NCBI GenBank assembly: GCA_019414345.1
Contig: DXMF01000015.1
Coordinates: forward strand, 1-60,064
Reading direction: 5' to 3'
Origin: Collinsella sp.
GTDB taxonomy: Bacteria > Actinomycetota > Coriobacteriia > Coriobacteriales > Coriobacteriaceae
DNA: 60,064 nucleotides
Under the pieces are notes generated by a model that did no database searches, was not told the origin of the DNA, and saw nothing but the letters and a program-made list of their open reading frames with translations. A program made the translations under genes and the position numbers. Shown piece after piece: positions 40,853 to 49,593 of the stretch; the stretch's first letter is position 1, and each line of letters begins with the position of its first letter.

Positions 40853-41641
40853 CTAGTCCGTAGCACCGCTTTCGGTTCCATACGACGGCGAAGGTGCCTC
40901 GACCACATGGTGATATCGATCGATATAGATTGCACGGGCACCCAGGCGTCGCACCAAATCCTGGTGATGCGTGCTCATCAAGACCGTCTTACCCGCCGCG
41001 ACGTAGGCCAGCAAGAAGTTGACCACGATGTCGCATGAATCCTCGTCGAGCCCATTGGTGGGCTCATCGAGCACTAGGATATCGGGGTTCATCGATACAA
41101 CTGCCGCCAGCGCCACACGCTTCTTTTGCCCGCCCGAGAGCTGATAGGGAGAGGCGTCGGCAAGGTCGGCAACCTGGAACAGCCCCATGGCATCGCGCAC
41201 GCGGCGCTCGAGCTCGTCTGCCGGCAGCCCCATCTGCGCGGGACCAAAAGCAACTTCCTCGCCCACCGTGGCGCAGAACAGCTGGGCATCGGCGTTTTGG
41301 AATACGAAGCCCACGCGCTGGTGGAACTTCTGAGCAGCAGCAGAATCCTTCAGATACGCCGCATCGACCACGTGCCCGTCAAACAGGTATGCCCCTGCGT
41401 CCGCGAGTTCAAGGCCGTTAATAAGACGCATAATCGTCGTCTTGCCGCAGCCGTTGGGACCGAGCAGGGCAACGAGTTCACCACGATCGACCTGCAGCGA
41501 CACGCCATCGACAACCGTATGCCCCGCATAGGAGAACACCACGTCGCGCAGCTCGATGAGCGGAACGACCTCGGCGCCGCCCGCACCGTTCGTGCCCGCC
41601 GCACTATTCATATCGATCGTCAAAACGTCGCCCTTCCCCAT
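40853..41641 (-). CDS. nikO: ECF-type nickel/cobalt transporter ATPase (CbiO/NikO)
   Basis: ABC ATPase of 262 residues. Walker A is GPNGCGKTTIMRLI, the Q-loop FQNADAQLFCATVGEEVAFG is typical of ECF ATPases, the signature is LSGGQKKRVALAAV, and Walker B is ILVLDEPTNGLDED. It hydrolyses ATP for uptake through the NikQ/NikMN membrane part. The ATG at 41641 is preferred, with GGGGAT upstream; an ATG at 41611 is possible. It is the last gene of a three-gene operon. Nickel is favoured over cobalt because of the NikR-like operator upstream. Confidence 0.9.
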   Translation of the reverse strand: MGKGDVLTIDMNSAAGTNGAGGAEVVPLIELRDVVFSYAGHTVVDGVSLQVDRGELVALLGPNGCGKTTIMRLINGLELADAGAYLFDGHVVDAAYLKDSAAAQKFHQRVGFVFQNADAQLFCATVGEEVAFGPAQMGLPADELERRVRDAMGLFQVADLADASPYQLSGGQKKRVALAAVVSMNPDILVLDEPTNGLDEDSCDIVVNFLLAYVAAGKTVLMSTHHQDLVRRLGARAIYIDRYHHVVEAPSPSYGTESGATD

Positions 41642-41669
41642 TTACATCCCCAGTCGGAACCAGCAGCGC

Positions 41670-42506
41670 CTACAGCACGGCGCACAACACTGTCAGCAGC
41701 GCCACGCCGGCCGCATAGGCCGCATCGCGCCAGCCAAACCTGGCGCGCGCGGGAGCCGGATACGCACCGGCAAAGCCGCGGCAAAGCATAGCCTCGTCCA
41801 TCGCGCGGCTGTATTTCATCGCCTTGATAAAGGTCATGCCCATGATACCCGCGATCGAATCGGTACGCGAAAATCCCTCGGGCGCACGGCCAACGCTGCG
41901 CAGCATGACCGATTCGCACAGATCGTGCGCCGTACGACCCAGCACCTCGATGTGCTTGAGCGCCATATCAAACGTAAAGATAACTTCGTCGGGTAGATGC
42001 AGCATCTTGAGCGCCGCCGACATGCGGCTCCACGTGAGGGTCCACGAAACGCCCAGCACCAGCGACACATTAATGAAGGTCTTGAGCGCAATCTTGAGCA
42101 TGGCGCCCGTAGCGGAAGCACCCAGCAGCAGGGCAGGCAGCGCCAAAACCACTGCGAGCCCCGCGGCGCCAAGCGCCGGCACAAAGGTCGCGCGCAGCCC
42201 GCGTACGGGACGCACGGCAACGAGCACCAGCGCAATGGCCGCCATCAACATGAGGTACAGCGGGCTTTGTGTCAGGCACACGCACAGGACGCAAACGAAT
42301 ATCCCCACCAGGCGCACCGGAGCCGAAACGCAAGAAAGGGCGCGGTCGACCATCGACCCGCCCTCGTGCGCGCCTCCACCCAGGCGAACCCGCTCAAGCA
42401 GGCTCGCCAGGTGCAGGACGTTCTTTTGCATCACGCGATGACGAGCGCCCGTGGGCTCGTATCGCTCCTCGGCCGCAAGCCAGCTAGGCAGCTCGACCAT
42501 CGCCAT
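41670..42506 (-). CDS. nikQ: ECF-type nickel/cobalt transporter permease (CbiQ/NikQ)
   Basis: Transmembrane coupling protein of 278 residues with about five hydrophobic segments (LVGIFVCVLCVCLTQSPLYL, GAAGLAVVLALPALLLGASA). The coupling helices include LVLGVSWTLTWSRMSAALKM and MGMTFIKAMKYSRAMDEAML, the latter resembling the second Ala-Arg-Gly-type coupling motif (AMLCRGF). A 65-residue hydrophilic head (ERYEPTGARHRVMQKNVLHL) precedes. It overlaps the end of nikM by 23 nt. Confidence 0.87.
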   Translation of the reverse strand: MAMVELPSWLAAEERYEPTGARHRVMQKNVLHLASLLERVRLGGGAHEGGSMVDRALSCVSAPVRLVGIFVCVLCVCLTQSPLYLMLMAAIALVLVAVRPVRGLRATFVPALGAAGLAVVLALPALLLGASATGAMLKIALKTFINVSLVLGVSWTLTWSRMSAALKMLHLPDEVIFTFDMALKHIEVLGRTAHDLCESVMLRSVGRAPEGFSRTDSIAGIMGMTFIKAMKYSRAMDEAMLCRGFAGAYPAPARARFGWRDAAYAAGVALLTVLCAVL

Positions 42507-43569
42507 GGGCTCCGCTTTCCTTGACCGTCAGCGAGATCAGACGGAATGCGATGGTGAGCACCGCCACGCCAATCACGCCGGACAGGATATACATGGCAGC
42601 CTGACCGGCAAAGCCGAGACCCTGCTCCTCGGAATAGGCCTGCAGGTAATCACCCGTAGGCAGAGCGTCGGCAAAGGTCGGGGTGTCGAGACCGACCGAA
42701 GCCTGCAGGCTGTCGTCGCCAGCCTCCCGAACGGCGGTCGCGGCGCCCTCGGCGTCCCACTCACCCCAGGCGTCACCCGTGGCCAGCAGGCCCAGCGGCG
42801 TGGCCACGACAAGCACGGCAACCAAGATGAGCGTGGGGACCAGCGAGGTCTTCTTTGCAGCAGCGCCCTCGGCAGCAAGCTGTCCATCGGCGGCTTCGGG
42901 GCCGACGATAACGCTCGGCGCCGTCTTCTTGATAAAGCCGTAGATCGCGGCAGTCGCCACGCCCTCGACCACGCCGGCTACCAACATATGCGGGATCATC
43001 ATGGCCGGAATGGCAATGGACAGCGGGAAGGGGCAGTACAGCGGAGCGCCCGAAGCATTCGTGAAAAGCATCGGCTGAATACCAAACTCGATTGCTGCGC
43101 ACAGGGCCGCCAGGCACAGGCCGACCCAGCCGCTTACGATGGCCGAGACCGAGGTGCCCCAGCTCTTGTCGTGCAAACGGCTGTTAAGCGCGCGGAACAC
43201 GATGGCTGCGGCAAACGGCAACACGAAGGCCATGTTAAAGCAGTTAGCGCCAAAGGACAGGATGCCGCCGTCGCCAAACAGCAGCGCTTGCAGCGCCAGC
43301 GCGACCGAAACCGCGATAGCCGCGGCCTCGGGGCCCAGCAGCAGCGCGATGAGTGCGCCACCAACGGCGTGGCCAGTGGTGCCGCCGGGCAGCGGCACGT
43401 TGAACATCATAAGCAAGAAGGAAAATGCGGCGCAGATGCCCAGGAAAGCCATGTGCTCGCGATCGAGCGTGGCGCGCACCTTCTTGATACAGTGAACCCA
43501 GACGGGCACCATCGCCACCGCCATGACGGCATCGGTCTGCGGGGACAGATAATTATCTGGAATGTGCAT
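42484..43569 (-). CDS. nikM: Nickel/cobalt substrate-binding membrane protein, M-N fusion (NikMN/CbiMN)
   Basis: Membrane protein of 361 residues. MHIPDNYLSPQTDAVMAVAM supplies the N-terminal Met-His metal ligands of the CbiM/NikM family, and PLPGGTTGHAVGGALIALLL carries another conserved His. The C-terminal 120 residues correspond to a fused N component: one helix (TLILVAVLVVATPLGLLATG), an exported loop, and a final helix (MYILSGVIGVAVLTIAFRLI). GGGAGG lies 5 nt before the ATG. It is first in the operon, 58 bp downstream of a NikR-type palindrome. Confidence 0.88.
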   Translation of the reverse strand: MHIPDNYLSPQTDAVMAVAMVPVWVHCIKKVRATLDREHMAFLGICAAFSFLLMMFNVPLPGGTTGHAVGGALIALLLGPEAAAIAVSVALALQALLFGDGGILSFGANCFNMAFVLPFAAAIVFRALNSRLHDKSWGTSVSAIVSGWVGLCLAALCAAIEFGIQPMLFTNASGAPLYCPFPLSIAIPAMMIPHMLVAGVVEGVATAAIYGFIKKTAPSVIVGPEAADGQLAAEGAAAKKTSLVPTLILVAVLVVATPLGLLATGDAWGEWDAEGAATAVREAGDDSLQASVGLDTPTFADALPTGDYLQAYSEEQGLGFAGQAAMYILSGVIGVAVLTIAFRLISLTVKESGAHGDGRAA

Positions 43570-43626
43570 GTACGCCTCCCGGTTATCGGCGCACGGAATT
43601 GCAACGCCGCTTGAATCACCTTTCCA

Positions 43627-43654
43627 GTGTTACGTAATGTCAGATTCGTAACAC
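43627..43654 (-). promoter_or_regulatory. Putative NikR operator GTGTTAC-N14-GTAACAC
   Basis: A perfect inverted repeat of 7-bp half-sites spaced by 14 nt, 58 bp upstream of nikM. From memory this is the NikR operator form described for Desulfovibrio (N13/N14 spacing). It supports nickel-dependent repression of nikMQO. Confidence 0.65.
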
Positions 43655-43671
43655 TCCGCGGGCTATCATAG

Positions 43672-43709
43672 CAAAACGGCGCACTGCCGACAAAGCAGCA
43701 CGCCGTTAT
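43672..43709 (-). terminator. Terminator of pheT
   Basis: On the minus strand, AACGGCGTGCTGCTTTGTCG continues to GCAGTGCGCCGTTTTGC. It lies about 105 nt after the pheT stop. Confidence 0.65.
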
Positions 43710-43814
43710 GTAATGCGCGTGTCATATATGCAGGCTCAACGGTGCCTTATACCGAAAACAGCAGTCACGTAAGACTCGGCGGCAGCCGACGCTGGCCCAT
43801 ATCCGGCGCAGGAC

Positions 43815-46268
43815 CTAGCCGCGGACCTCGCCGTTTACGCCCTTGCACACCTTGGTAACGATCTTCTGGTGCGCCTTTTCGACCTCTTCGCTGGTAAGCG
43901 TGTGGTCGTCGGAGCGATACGTAAGCGCAAAGGCCATGGACTTCTTGCCCGCTCCGATACGGATGGGATCGCGGTAGACGTCGAACAGACGCACACCCTC
44001 GAGCAGCTTGCCTCCGGCGCTGGTAATACGGCGCTCAAGATCCTCGCAGGTCACAGTGTTGTCGACTACGATAGCAAGGTCGTGCTCAACGGCCGGGTAC
44101 TGCGAGAACTCACGGTAGTTCTCCTGGTTGCGGGCGCCCTTGATCAGCTTGTCCAGGTCGAGCTCAAAGGCAACGACAACCTCGTCAATGCCCATAGCCT
44201 CGCGCGCCTCGGGGTGAATCTCGCCAACCCAGCCCAGCACGGTACCGCCGGACAGAACCTCGGCGGCGCGACCCGGCTGCAAGAAGGCATAGCCCTCGCC
44301 CTCGACGGGACGGAAGCGGACCTTCTCGATGCGCAGCTGGGCAAGCAGCTCCTCGACGATGCCCTTGCCAAAGAAGAAACGCAGCTTACGGTACTTCATG
44401 TTCCAAGACCGCTCGCTCCACTGGCCCGAAAGCACGCCCGCCACAGACTTGGTCTCCTTGGGCAGGCTGGCGTTCTCGCGGCCATGGAACAGGCTGCCGA
44501 CCTCGTACAGGTGCACGTTGGGCGTGCCGTGGGCCTCGTTGTAGGCCACAGACTGCAGCAGACCCGGCAGCAGCGAGCGGCGCATCTCGGTCTGCTCGGC
44601 CACCAGCGGGTTCATGAGAACCACGGGGCAGCCGCGGCCCTCGGTGGACATACCAATCTTCTCCAGGTCGCCCGGGGCGGCAAAGCCAAAGGTCGTGGTC
44701 TCGTTGAGGCCGCAGGCGCGCAGGATCTCGCCGACCTTACGGGTGAGCTTCTGCTCGCGGGTCAGACCGCCGATGTGGTTCTTGGCAGCCGGGATGGTCG
44801 CCGTCACGCGGCCCATGCCCCATAGGCGCAAGACCTCCTCGATCAGGTCGATCTCACGCGGCAGGTCGGGACGGAAGCTCGGCGGCGTGACCATAAAGTC
44901 CTCGCCGTCGCGCTCGACGGTGCAGCCCAGGCGGGTGAGCGAGCGCTCGATAAAGTCGGGCTCGATGTCGGCACCGCAGATGGCGTGCACGCGGGCCAAG
45001 CGCAGCTTGATGCTGTCGATGGTCTTGGGCGCGGGGAACACGTCCACATAGCCGGGGGCGACCTCGCCGCCGGCGATCTCCTCGATCAGCGCGCAGGTAA
45101 CGTTGGCGACATCCACGCAGCCGGTCTCGTCGACCTGGCGCTCAAAGCGAATGGAGGCGTCGGAGATCAGCGACAGATCGCGGCTGGTGTGCGAGGTGCG
45201 ACCGGCGTTGAAGCAGGCGCTCTCGACCATCACGTCGACGGTGTCGTCCTCGATCTCGGAATCCATGCCGCCCATGACACCGGCCAGCGCCACGGGACGC
45301 TCGCCGTCGGTGATGAGGCCCATGCCGGCGTCGAGCACGCGCTCCTCGCCGTCGAGCGTCGTGAACTTCTCGTCCTGCTGGGCGGCACGAACCACCACAC
45401 GACGGTGGCCATCGCGCTCGGCAAAGGTGTCCAGGTCAAAGGCGTGCAGCGGCTGACCGGTGAGCATCATCATGTAGTTGGTGATGTCGACGATGTTGTT
45501 GTGCGGGCGCACGCCCAGGGCGTTGAGGCGCTTGACCATCCAGTCTGGCGACGGGCCGACCTTGACGTTGCGCACGATGCGGGCAACGTAGCGGTCGCAC
45601 AGGCCCTCGTCGACGATCTCGACCGAAAGCTCGTCGTCGGTCGCGCGGCCGGTCTCGACCTTGATAGCGGGCAGCTCAACGTGGAAATCGCGGTCGAAGA
45701 TGGCGCCGGTCTCGCGGGCCATGCCGATCATGGACAGGCAGTCGGGGCGGTTGGGCGTGATCTCGCAGTCGAGCACGGTGTCGCTCGAGCCCACGTACTC
45801 GGCAAACGGCATGCCGCAGGGCGTATCCTCGGGCAGGATCATAATGCCGGAGTGGTCGCCACCCAGGCCAAGCTCGCGCGCGGAGCAGTTCATGCCCATG
45901 GACACGACGCCGCGAAGCTTGCTCTTCTTGATCTTGACGTCGCCGGGAAGCACGGCGCCGATCATGGCCGTGACGATGTGGTCGCCGGCCTCGAAGTTCT
46001 GCGCGCCGCAGACGATCTGCAGCGGAGCGGGGTTGCCGTCGGCGTCGAGGTTCTTGTCACCCACGTCGACCGAGCACACATACATGTGGTCGCTATCGGG
46101 GTGCGGGGTCTTGGTGAGCACCTTGGCGGTCACCACGTGGTCGAAGGACTCGCCCACGGTGTCGATCGCCTCGACCTCGGTGCCGGTACGGATATATTCG
46201 TCCGAAAGGGTCTTGGGATCCTCCGGAATATCGATCATGGTCTTGAGCCAGTCGTAAGAAACACGCAT
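43815..46268 (-). CDS. pheT: Phenylalanyl-tRNA synthetase beta subunit
   Basis: Large subunit (817 residues) of the alpha2-beta2 synthetase. It has an N-terminal EMAP/tRNA-binding domain (VVTAKVLTKTPHPDSDHMYV), B3/B4 editing domain, B5 domain and the C-terminal anticodon-binding FDX-ACB domain (YREFSQYPAVEHDLAIVVDN, LTYRSDDHTLTSEEVEKAHQ). Length is standard. AAAGGAGA precedes the ATG. It follows pheS by 63 nt in the T-box-controlled operon. Expression should therefore rise when phenylalanine-charged tRNA is scarce. Confidence 0.97.
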   Translation of the reverse strand: MRVSYDWLKTMIDIPEDPKTLSDEYIRTGTEVEAIDTVGESFDHVVTAKVLTKTPHPDSDHMYVCSVDVGDKNLDADGNPAPLQIVCGAQNFEAGDHIVTAMIGAVLPGDVKIKKSKLRGVVSMGMNCSARELGLGGDHSGIMILPEDTPCGMPFAEYVGSSDTVLDCEITPNRPDCLSMIGMARETGAIFDRDFHVELPAIKVETGRATDDELSVEIVDEGLCDRYVARIVRNVKVGPSPDWMVKRLNALGVRPHNNIVDITNYMMMLTGQPLHAFDLDTFAERDGHRRVVVRAAQQDEKFTTLDGEERVLDAGMGLITDGERPVALAGVMGGMDSEIEDDTVDVMVESACFNAGRTSHTSRDLSLISDASIRFERQVDETGCVDVANVTCALIEEIAGGEVAPGYVDVFPAPKTIDSIKLRLARVHAICGADIEPDFIERSLTRLGCTVERDGEDFMVTPPSFRPDLPREIDLIEEVLRLWGMGRVTATIPAAKNHIGGLTREQKLTRKVGEILRACGLNETTTFGFAAPGDLEKIGMSTEGRGCPVVLMNPLVAEQTEMRRSLLPGLLQSVAYNEAHGTPNVHLYEVGSLFHGRENASLPKETKSVAGVLSGQWSERSWNMKYRKLRFFFGKGIVEELLAQLRIEKVRFRPVEGEGYAFLQPGRAAEVLSGGTVLGWVGEIHPEAREAMGIDEVVVAFELDLDKLIKGARNQENYREFSQYPAVEHDLAIVVDNTVTCEDLERRITSAGGKLLEGVRLFDVYRDPIRIGAGKKSMAFALTYRSDDHTLTSEEVEKAHQKIVTKVCKGVNGEVRG

Positions 46269-46331
46269 ATAACTGGTCTCCTTTCATAAATGCGGCTTTG
46301 AGCCGGAAACTGCAACTAAGAAGAAAGCGTT

Positions 46332-47408
46332 CTAGAACTGGTTCAAGAACCTCATGTCACCAGTCATCAACGTGCGCAGGTCCGGCAGGTCGTAGCGCAG
46401 GGCCGCGACGCGCTCGGCGCCAATACCAAAGGCGAAGCCGGTGTACTTCTCGGGGTCGATGCCGCAGTTGATAAGGACGTTGGGGTCGACCATGCCGCAG
46501 CCCAGGATCTCGATCCAGCCGCTGTGCTTGCAGAAGTTGCAGCCCTTGCCGCCGCACACGTGGCAGCTCACGTCCACCTCGCAGGAAGGCTCGGTGAAGG
46601 GGAAGAAGTGCGGGCGATAGCGCGTCTTGCGATCCTCACCAAACATGCACTTAACAAAGTAGTCGAGCGTGCCCTTAAGATCGCCAAAGGTGATACCCTC
46701 GTCGACGACCAGGCCCTCGATCTGGTTGAACTGCGGCAGGTGGCAGGCGTCGGCCGTGTCGGGACGGTAGACGGTGCCCGGGCAGATCATGTAGATGGGC
46801 GGCTTCTGCGACTCCATGGTGTGGATCTGCACGCCCGAGGTCTGGGTGCGCAGCAGCACGTCGGACTCGCCGTGAGCGTGAGCCTCGGGATGCGCGACGC
46901 TGCCGGGGTTGTTGTCGACCACATAGAACGTGTCGCGAGCCGAGCGGCTCGGGTGATCCATGGGCGCGTTGAGTGCGGTGAAGTTGTAGTAGGAGGTATC
47001 GACCATGGGGCCGGACTCGACGGTGTAGCCGATGCCGCAGAAGATGTCCTCGGCCTCCTCGATGATCTGCTTGATCAGGTGCTGGTGACCGATCTGCGGA
47101 CGGATCCCCGGCAGCGTGATGTCGACGGCCTCGTGCTCGAGTGCGTGCTTGAGGGCGGCGGCCTTCATCTCGGTGGTGCGCTCGTCGAGCATGCCCTCGA
47201 TCAGATGGCGCATCTCGTTGGCGCGTTTGCCCATCATGGGACGATCCTCGGGGGCGAGCTTGCCCATCATGCGCATCAGGCCGGTGATACGGCCCTTGCG
47301 ACCGAGCAGCTCAACGCGCGCAGCCTCGAGCTTGGCGGCGTCGTCGGCGCTAGTGACGAGCTCCTTGGCCTCTTCCTCGAGTTTGACCAGATCATCAATC
47401 AGACTCAT
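46332..47408 (-). CDS. pheS: Phenylalanyl-tRNA synthetase alpha subunit
   Basis: Catalytic subunit of 358 residues. An N-terminal coiled coil (LVKLEEEAKELVTSADDAAK) is followed by class II motifs: motif 1 HLIKQIIEEAEDIFCGIGYT, motif 2 YRPDTADACHLPQFNQIEGL and motif 3 GIGAERVAALRYDLPDLRTL. A four-cysteine cluster (CHVCGGKGCNFC) is in the place of the usual CxVCxGxGC-type element. The ATG at 47408 follows AAGGGAAG; the frame extends to 47519 through the T-box terminator and should not be used. Confidence 0.97.
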   Translation of the reverse strand: MSLIDDLVKLEEEAKELVTSADDAAKLEAARVELLGRKGRITGLMRMMGKLAPEDRPMMGKRANEMRHLIEGMLDERTTEMKAAALKHALEHEAVDITLPGIRPQIGHQHLIKQIIEEAEDIFCGIGYTVESGPMVDTSYYNFTALNAPMDHPSRSARDTFYVVDNNPGSVAHPEAHAHGESDVLLRTQTSGVQIHTMESQKPPIYMICPGTVYRPDTADACHLPQFNQIEGLVVDEGITFGDLKGTLDYFVKCMFGEDRKTRYRPHFFPFTEPSCEVDVSCHVCGGKGCNFCKHSGWIEILGCGMVDPNVLINCGIDPEKYTGFAFGIGAERVAALRYDLPDLRTLMTGDMRFLNQF

Positions 47409-47492
47409 GTCTTCCCTTTCGTCTCTCGCGCATCCGCGCTCCGGGACGGCTGACGCCGCCCGATGCTGCAGATGCGCGGCCCGGTTCGGTAA

Positions 47493-47785
47493 CAAAAAAC
47501 CGTCCTCGGGCATGTGCATTGCCCAAGGACGGTTGAATTCCGCGGTACCACCTTGTTTGACCCGGCGGATGTCTGGCCCGCCGTGCCCACTCTGCGCCCC
47601 TTGTCGCGAGGCTCACGGCTTCCCTACTGGGGCTTCACCGCCGTCGGCCGCGCGCCCGTTGAGGTTGCTGCTCGGGAGTGAACGCTTGGCCCTTGCCACC
47701 GCAGGAAGGCTTGCAGCCCATGACCTTCCCTCTCTTGCCGGCGACGCGGCGGGCAAAAACCCTCTCCGTCAACGCATTGGGCTAT
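47493..47785 (-). promoter_or_regulatory. T-box riboswitch (tRNA-Phe) of pheST
   Basis: The minus strand carries the canonical T-box AGGTGGTACCGCGG (47553-47540), then a terminator (CCGTCCTTGGGCAATG... CGAGGACGG, TTTTTT, 47534-47493). The T-box sequence would pair in the antiterminator when uncharged tRNA-Phe binds. The upstream 200 nt holds stem I-like hairpins. A TTC at 47682-47680, followed by A, is a candidate Phe specifier codon; I cannot prove which TTC is used. A possible -10 TATCCT lies near 47795. Confidence 0.93.
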
Positions 47786-47912
47786 AGGATAACACATTTC
47801 GCGAGCGCATCGCCGCGTTCCGTTTTGTTCGCGCTGGGTACAAGGCAGGTAGCTGTGCAAATTGGCCGCGCACCCGCCTGCGGCGCTCGGCCTGCGAGAT
47901 TAAGGATACGGT

Positions 47913-49496
47913 ATGGGAAAGAAACTCGATAAGAAGGCCCAGGCCGCCGTGGCAAAGGCTGCCAAGGGCGTCAAGGCTGCTAAAGTCGACAAGGCCGTCA
48001 AAAAGTTCCGCAAACTCGAGGGCAAGCTGTGGACTCGCGAGTACCTGCTCAAGATTGCCGAGTTCGATGGAGCGACGATTGCTCCTGCCAACGGTGCTGC
48101 CGCCCGTGCCGACGCCATGGGCACGCTTGCCGGCGAGCATCACAAGCTACTGACCAGCGAGAAGTCCGTTGAGCTCGTACGCTCGTTAGCGCGCGAGACG
48201 GTTGCAGGCGGACACGTAGACGACCCGCAGCTGCTCGACGAGATCCGCGTGCTCGGCCGCGACCAGCGCGAGGCAAGCGTTATTCCTACCGAGGAGGCCG
48301 AGGCCTGGACCAGGCTCACCTGCGAGGCCGACGCCGTGTGGCACAAGGCCAAGACGGCCAACGACTGGGCGAGTTTTGAGCCCTATGTGGATAGAATCGT
48401 CGCCCAACTTAAGCATCAGGCCGAACTCATGGACCCCAAGCGCGACCCATACGACGTTTGGCTCGACCAGTACGAGCGCGGCCTTTCCGCCAAGAGCTTC
48501 GATGCGTTTTGCGATGAGGTCAAGGCGACGGTCGTGCCGCTCGTGCACGCCATCGGCGAGCGCGGCCAGCAGCCCGCTGCCGACTTTTTGCACGCCCGCG
48601 TGCCCGAGGCCGCCCAGCGCGCCATGAGCTTCGACCTTATGAAGCTCGTCGGCCTGAACCTGAACGACACCACGCTTGCCTTTACCGAACACCCGTTTAG
48701 CGAGGGCTTTGCCGTGGGTGACGCGCGCATCGCGACACACATCTACGAGAACGATTGCATCTCCAACGTCTACAGCATCATCCACGAGGCGGGACATGCC
48801 ATGTACGAGCTGGGCGTCAATCCCGCCTATGCGCGCACCTGTCTTGAGGGCGGCACCTCCATGGGCATCCACGAGAGCCAGAGCCGCTTTTTCGAGAACA
48901 CCGTGGGTCGCAGCCGCGCCTTTATGGGACCGCTGCTCGAGGTGCTGCGCCGCCACGCGCCCGAGGTCTACGGCGACGTCGACGAGGACACGCTCTACCG
49001 CGCCGTGAACATCGCGCAGCCGTCGTTGATCCGCACCGAGGCCGACGAGCTCACCTATCCGCTGCACGTTATGGTGCGCTACGAGATCGAGCGCATGCTG
49101 TTTGCCGGCGAGGCCACAGCCAAGGATATCCCCGCGCTTTGGAATCGCTTTATGAACGAGTACCTGGGCATCCCCGTTCCCGACGACACGCGTGGTTGCC
49201 TGCAGGATACGCACTGGAGCGGCGGCTCGTTTGGCTACTTCCCCACCTATGCGCTGGGCAGCGCCTACGACGCCATGTTCGTGCCGGCCATGTGCCGCGA
49301 CGGCGTCGACCTTACCGGCGCCTGCGCGAGCGGCGACCTTGCGCCCGTTCGCGCCTGGCTGGGCGAGCGCATTTGGCAGTGGGGACGCGCCAAGGACGCG
49401 CCGGAGCTCATCAAGGGCGCCTGCGGCATGGCGTTCGATGCCCGCTACTACTGCAGCTACCTGCAGGACAAGTTCGCCACGCTCTACGAGCTGTAA
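47913..49496 (+). CDS. Carboxypeptidase Taq-type metallopeptidase (M32)
   Basis: Zinc carboxypeptidase of 527 residues. The zinc motif HEAGH is in SIIHEAGHAMYELGVNP, with the third ligand in MGIHESQSRFFENTVGRSRA, both M32 hallmarks. The sequence VRYEIERMLFAGEATAKDIP and GCLQDTHWSGGSFGYFPTYA also match. The first 35 residues are a lysine- and alanine-rich extension (KKAQAAVAKAAKGVKAAKVD) not typical of the family. AAGGA precedes the ATG. No signal peptide is seen, so it trims peptides in the cytosol. It is divergent from pheST, monocistronic, with a terminator at 49522. Confidence 0.94.
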   Translation: MGKKLDKKAQAAVAKAAKGVKAAKVDKAVKKFRKLEGKLWTREYLLKIAEFDGATIAPANGAAARADAMGTLAGEHHKLLTSEKSVELVRSLARETVAGGHVDDPQLLDEIRVLGRDQREASVIPTEEAEAWTRLTCEADAVWHKAKTANDWASFEPYVDRIVAQLKHQAELMDPKRDPYDVWLDQYERGLSAKSFDAFCDEVKATVVPLVHAIGERGQQPAADFLHARVPEAAQRAMSFDLMKLVGLNLNDTTLAFTEHPFSEGFAVGDARIATHIYENDCISNVYSIIHEAGHAMYELGVNPAYARTCLEGGTSMGIHESQSRFFENTVGRSRAFMGPLLEVLRRHAPEVYGDVDEDTLYRAVNIAQPSLIRTEADELTYPLHVMVRYEIERMLFAGEATAKDIPALWNRFMNEYLGIPVPDDTRGCLQDTHWSGGSFGYFPTYALGSAYDAMFVPAMCRDGVDLTGACASGDLAPVRAWLGERIWQWGRAKDAPELIKGACGMAFDARYYCSYLQDKFATLYEL

Positions 49497-49521
49497 GGCA
49501 TAACCGACACGCCAACGCAAA

Positions 49522-49555
49522 GGGGACGCCGCGGAACCAATCCGCGGCGCCCCCT
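49522..49555. terminator. Bidirectional terminator between M32 peptidase and glmM
   Basis: The stem GGGGACGCCGCGGA / TCCGCGGCGCCCCC lies between the two convergent genes, with A and T tracts on each side. Confidence 0.8.
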
Positions 49556-49593
49556 TTCCACCTAGTCGTTTAAGAACGTCCCCAATGACTACC

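Noticed and set aside
43570..43814. Cobalamin riboswitch before the ECF transporter
   Set aside because: The region is too short and lacks the B12-box; the NikR-like palindrome explains regulation better.
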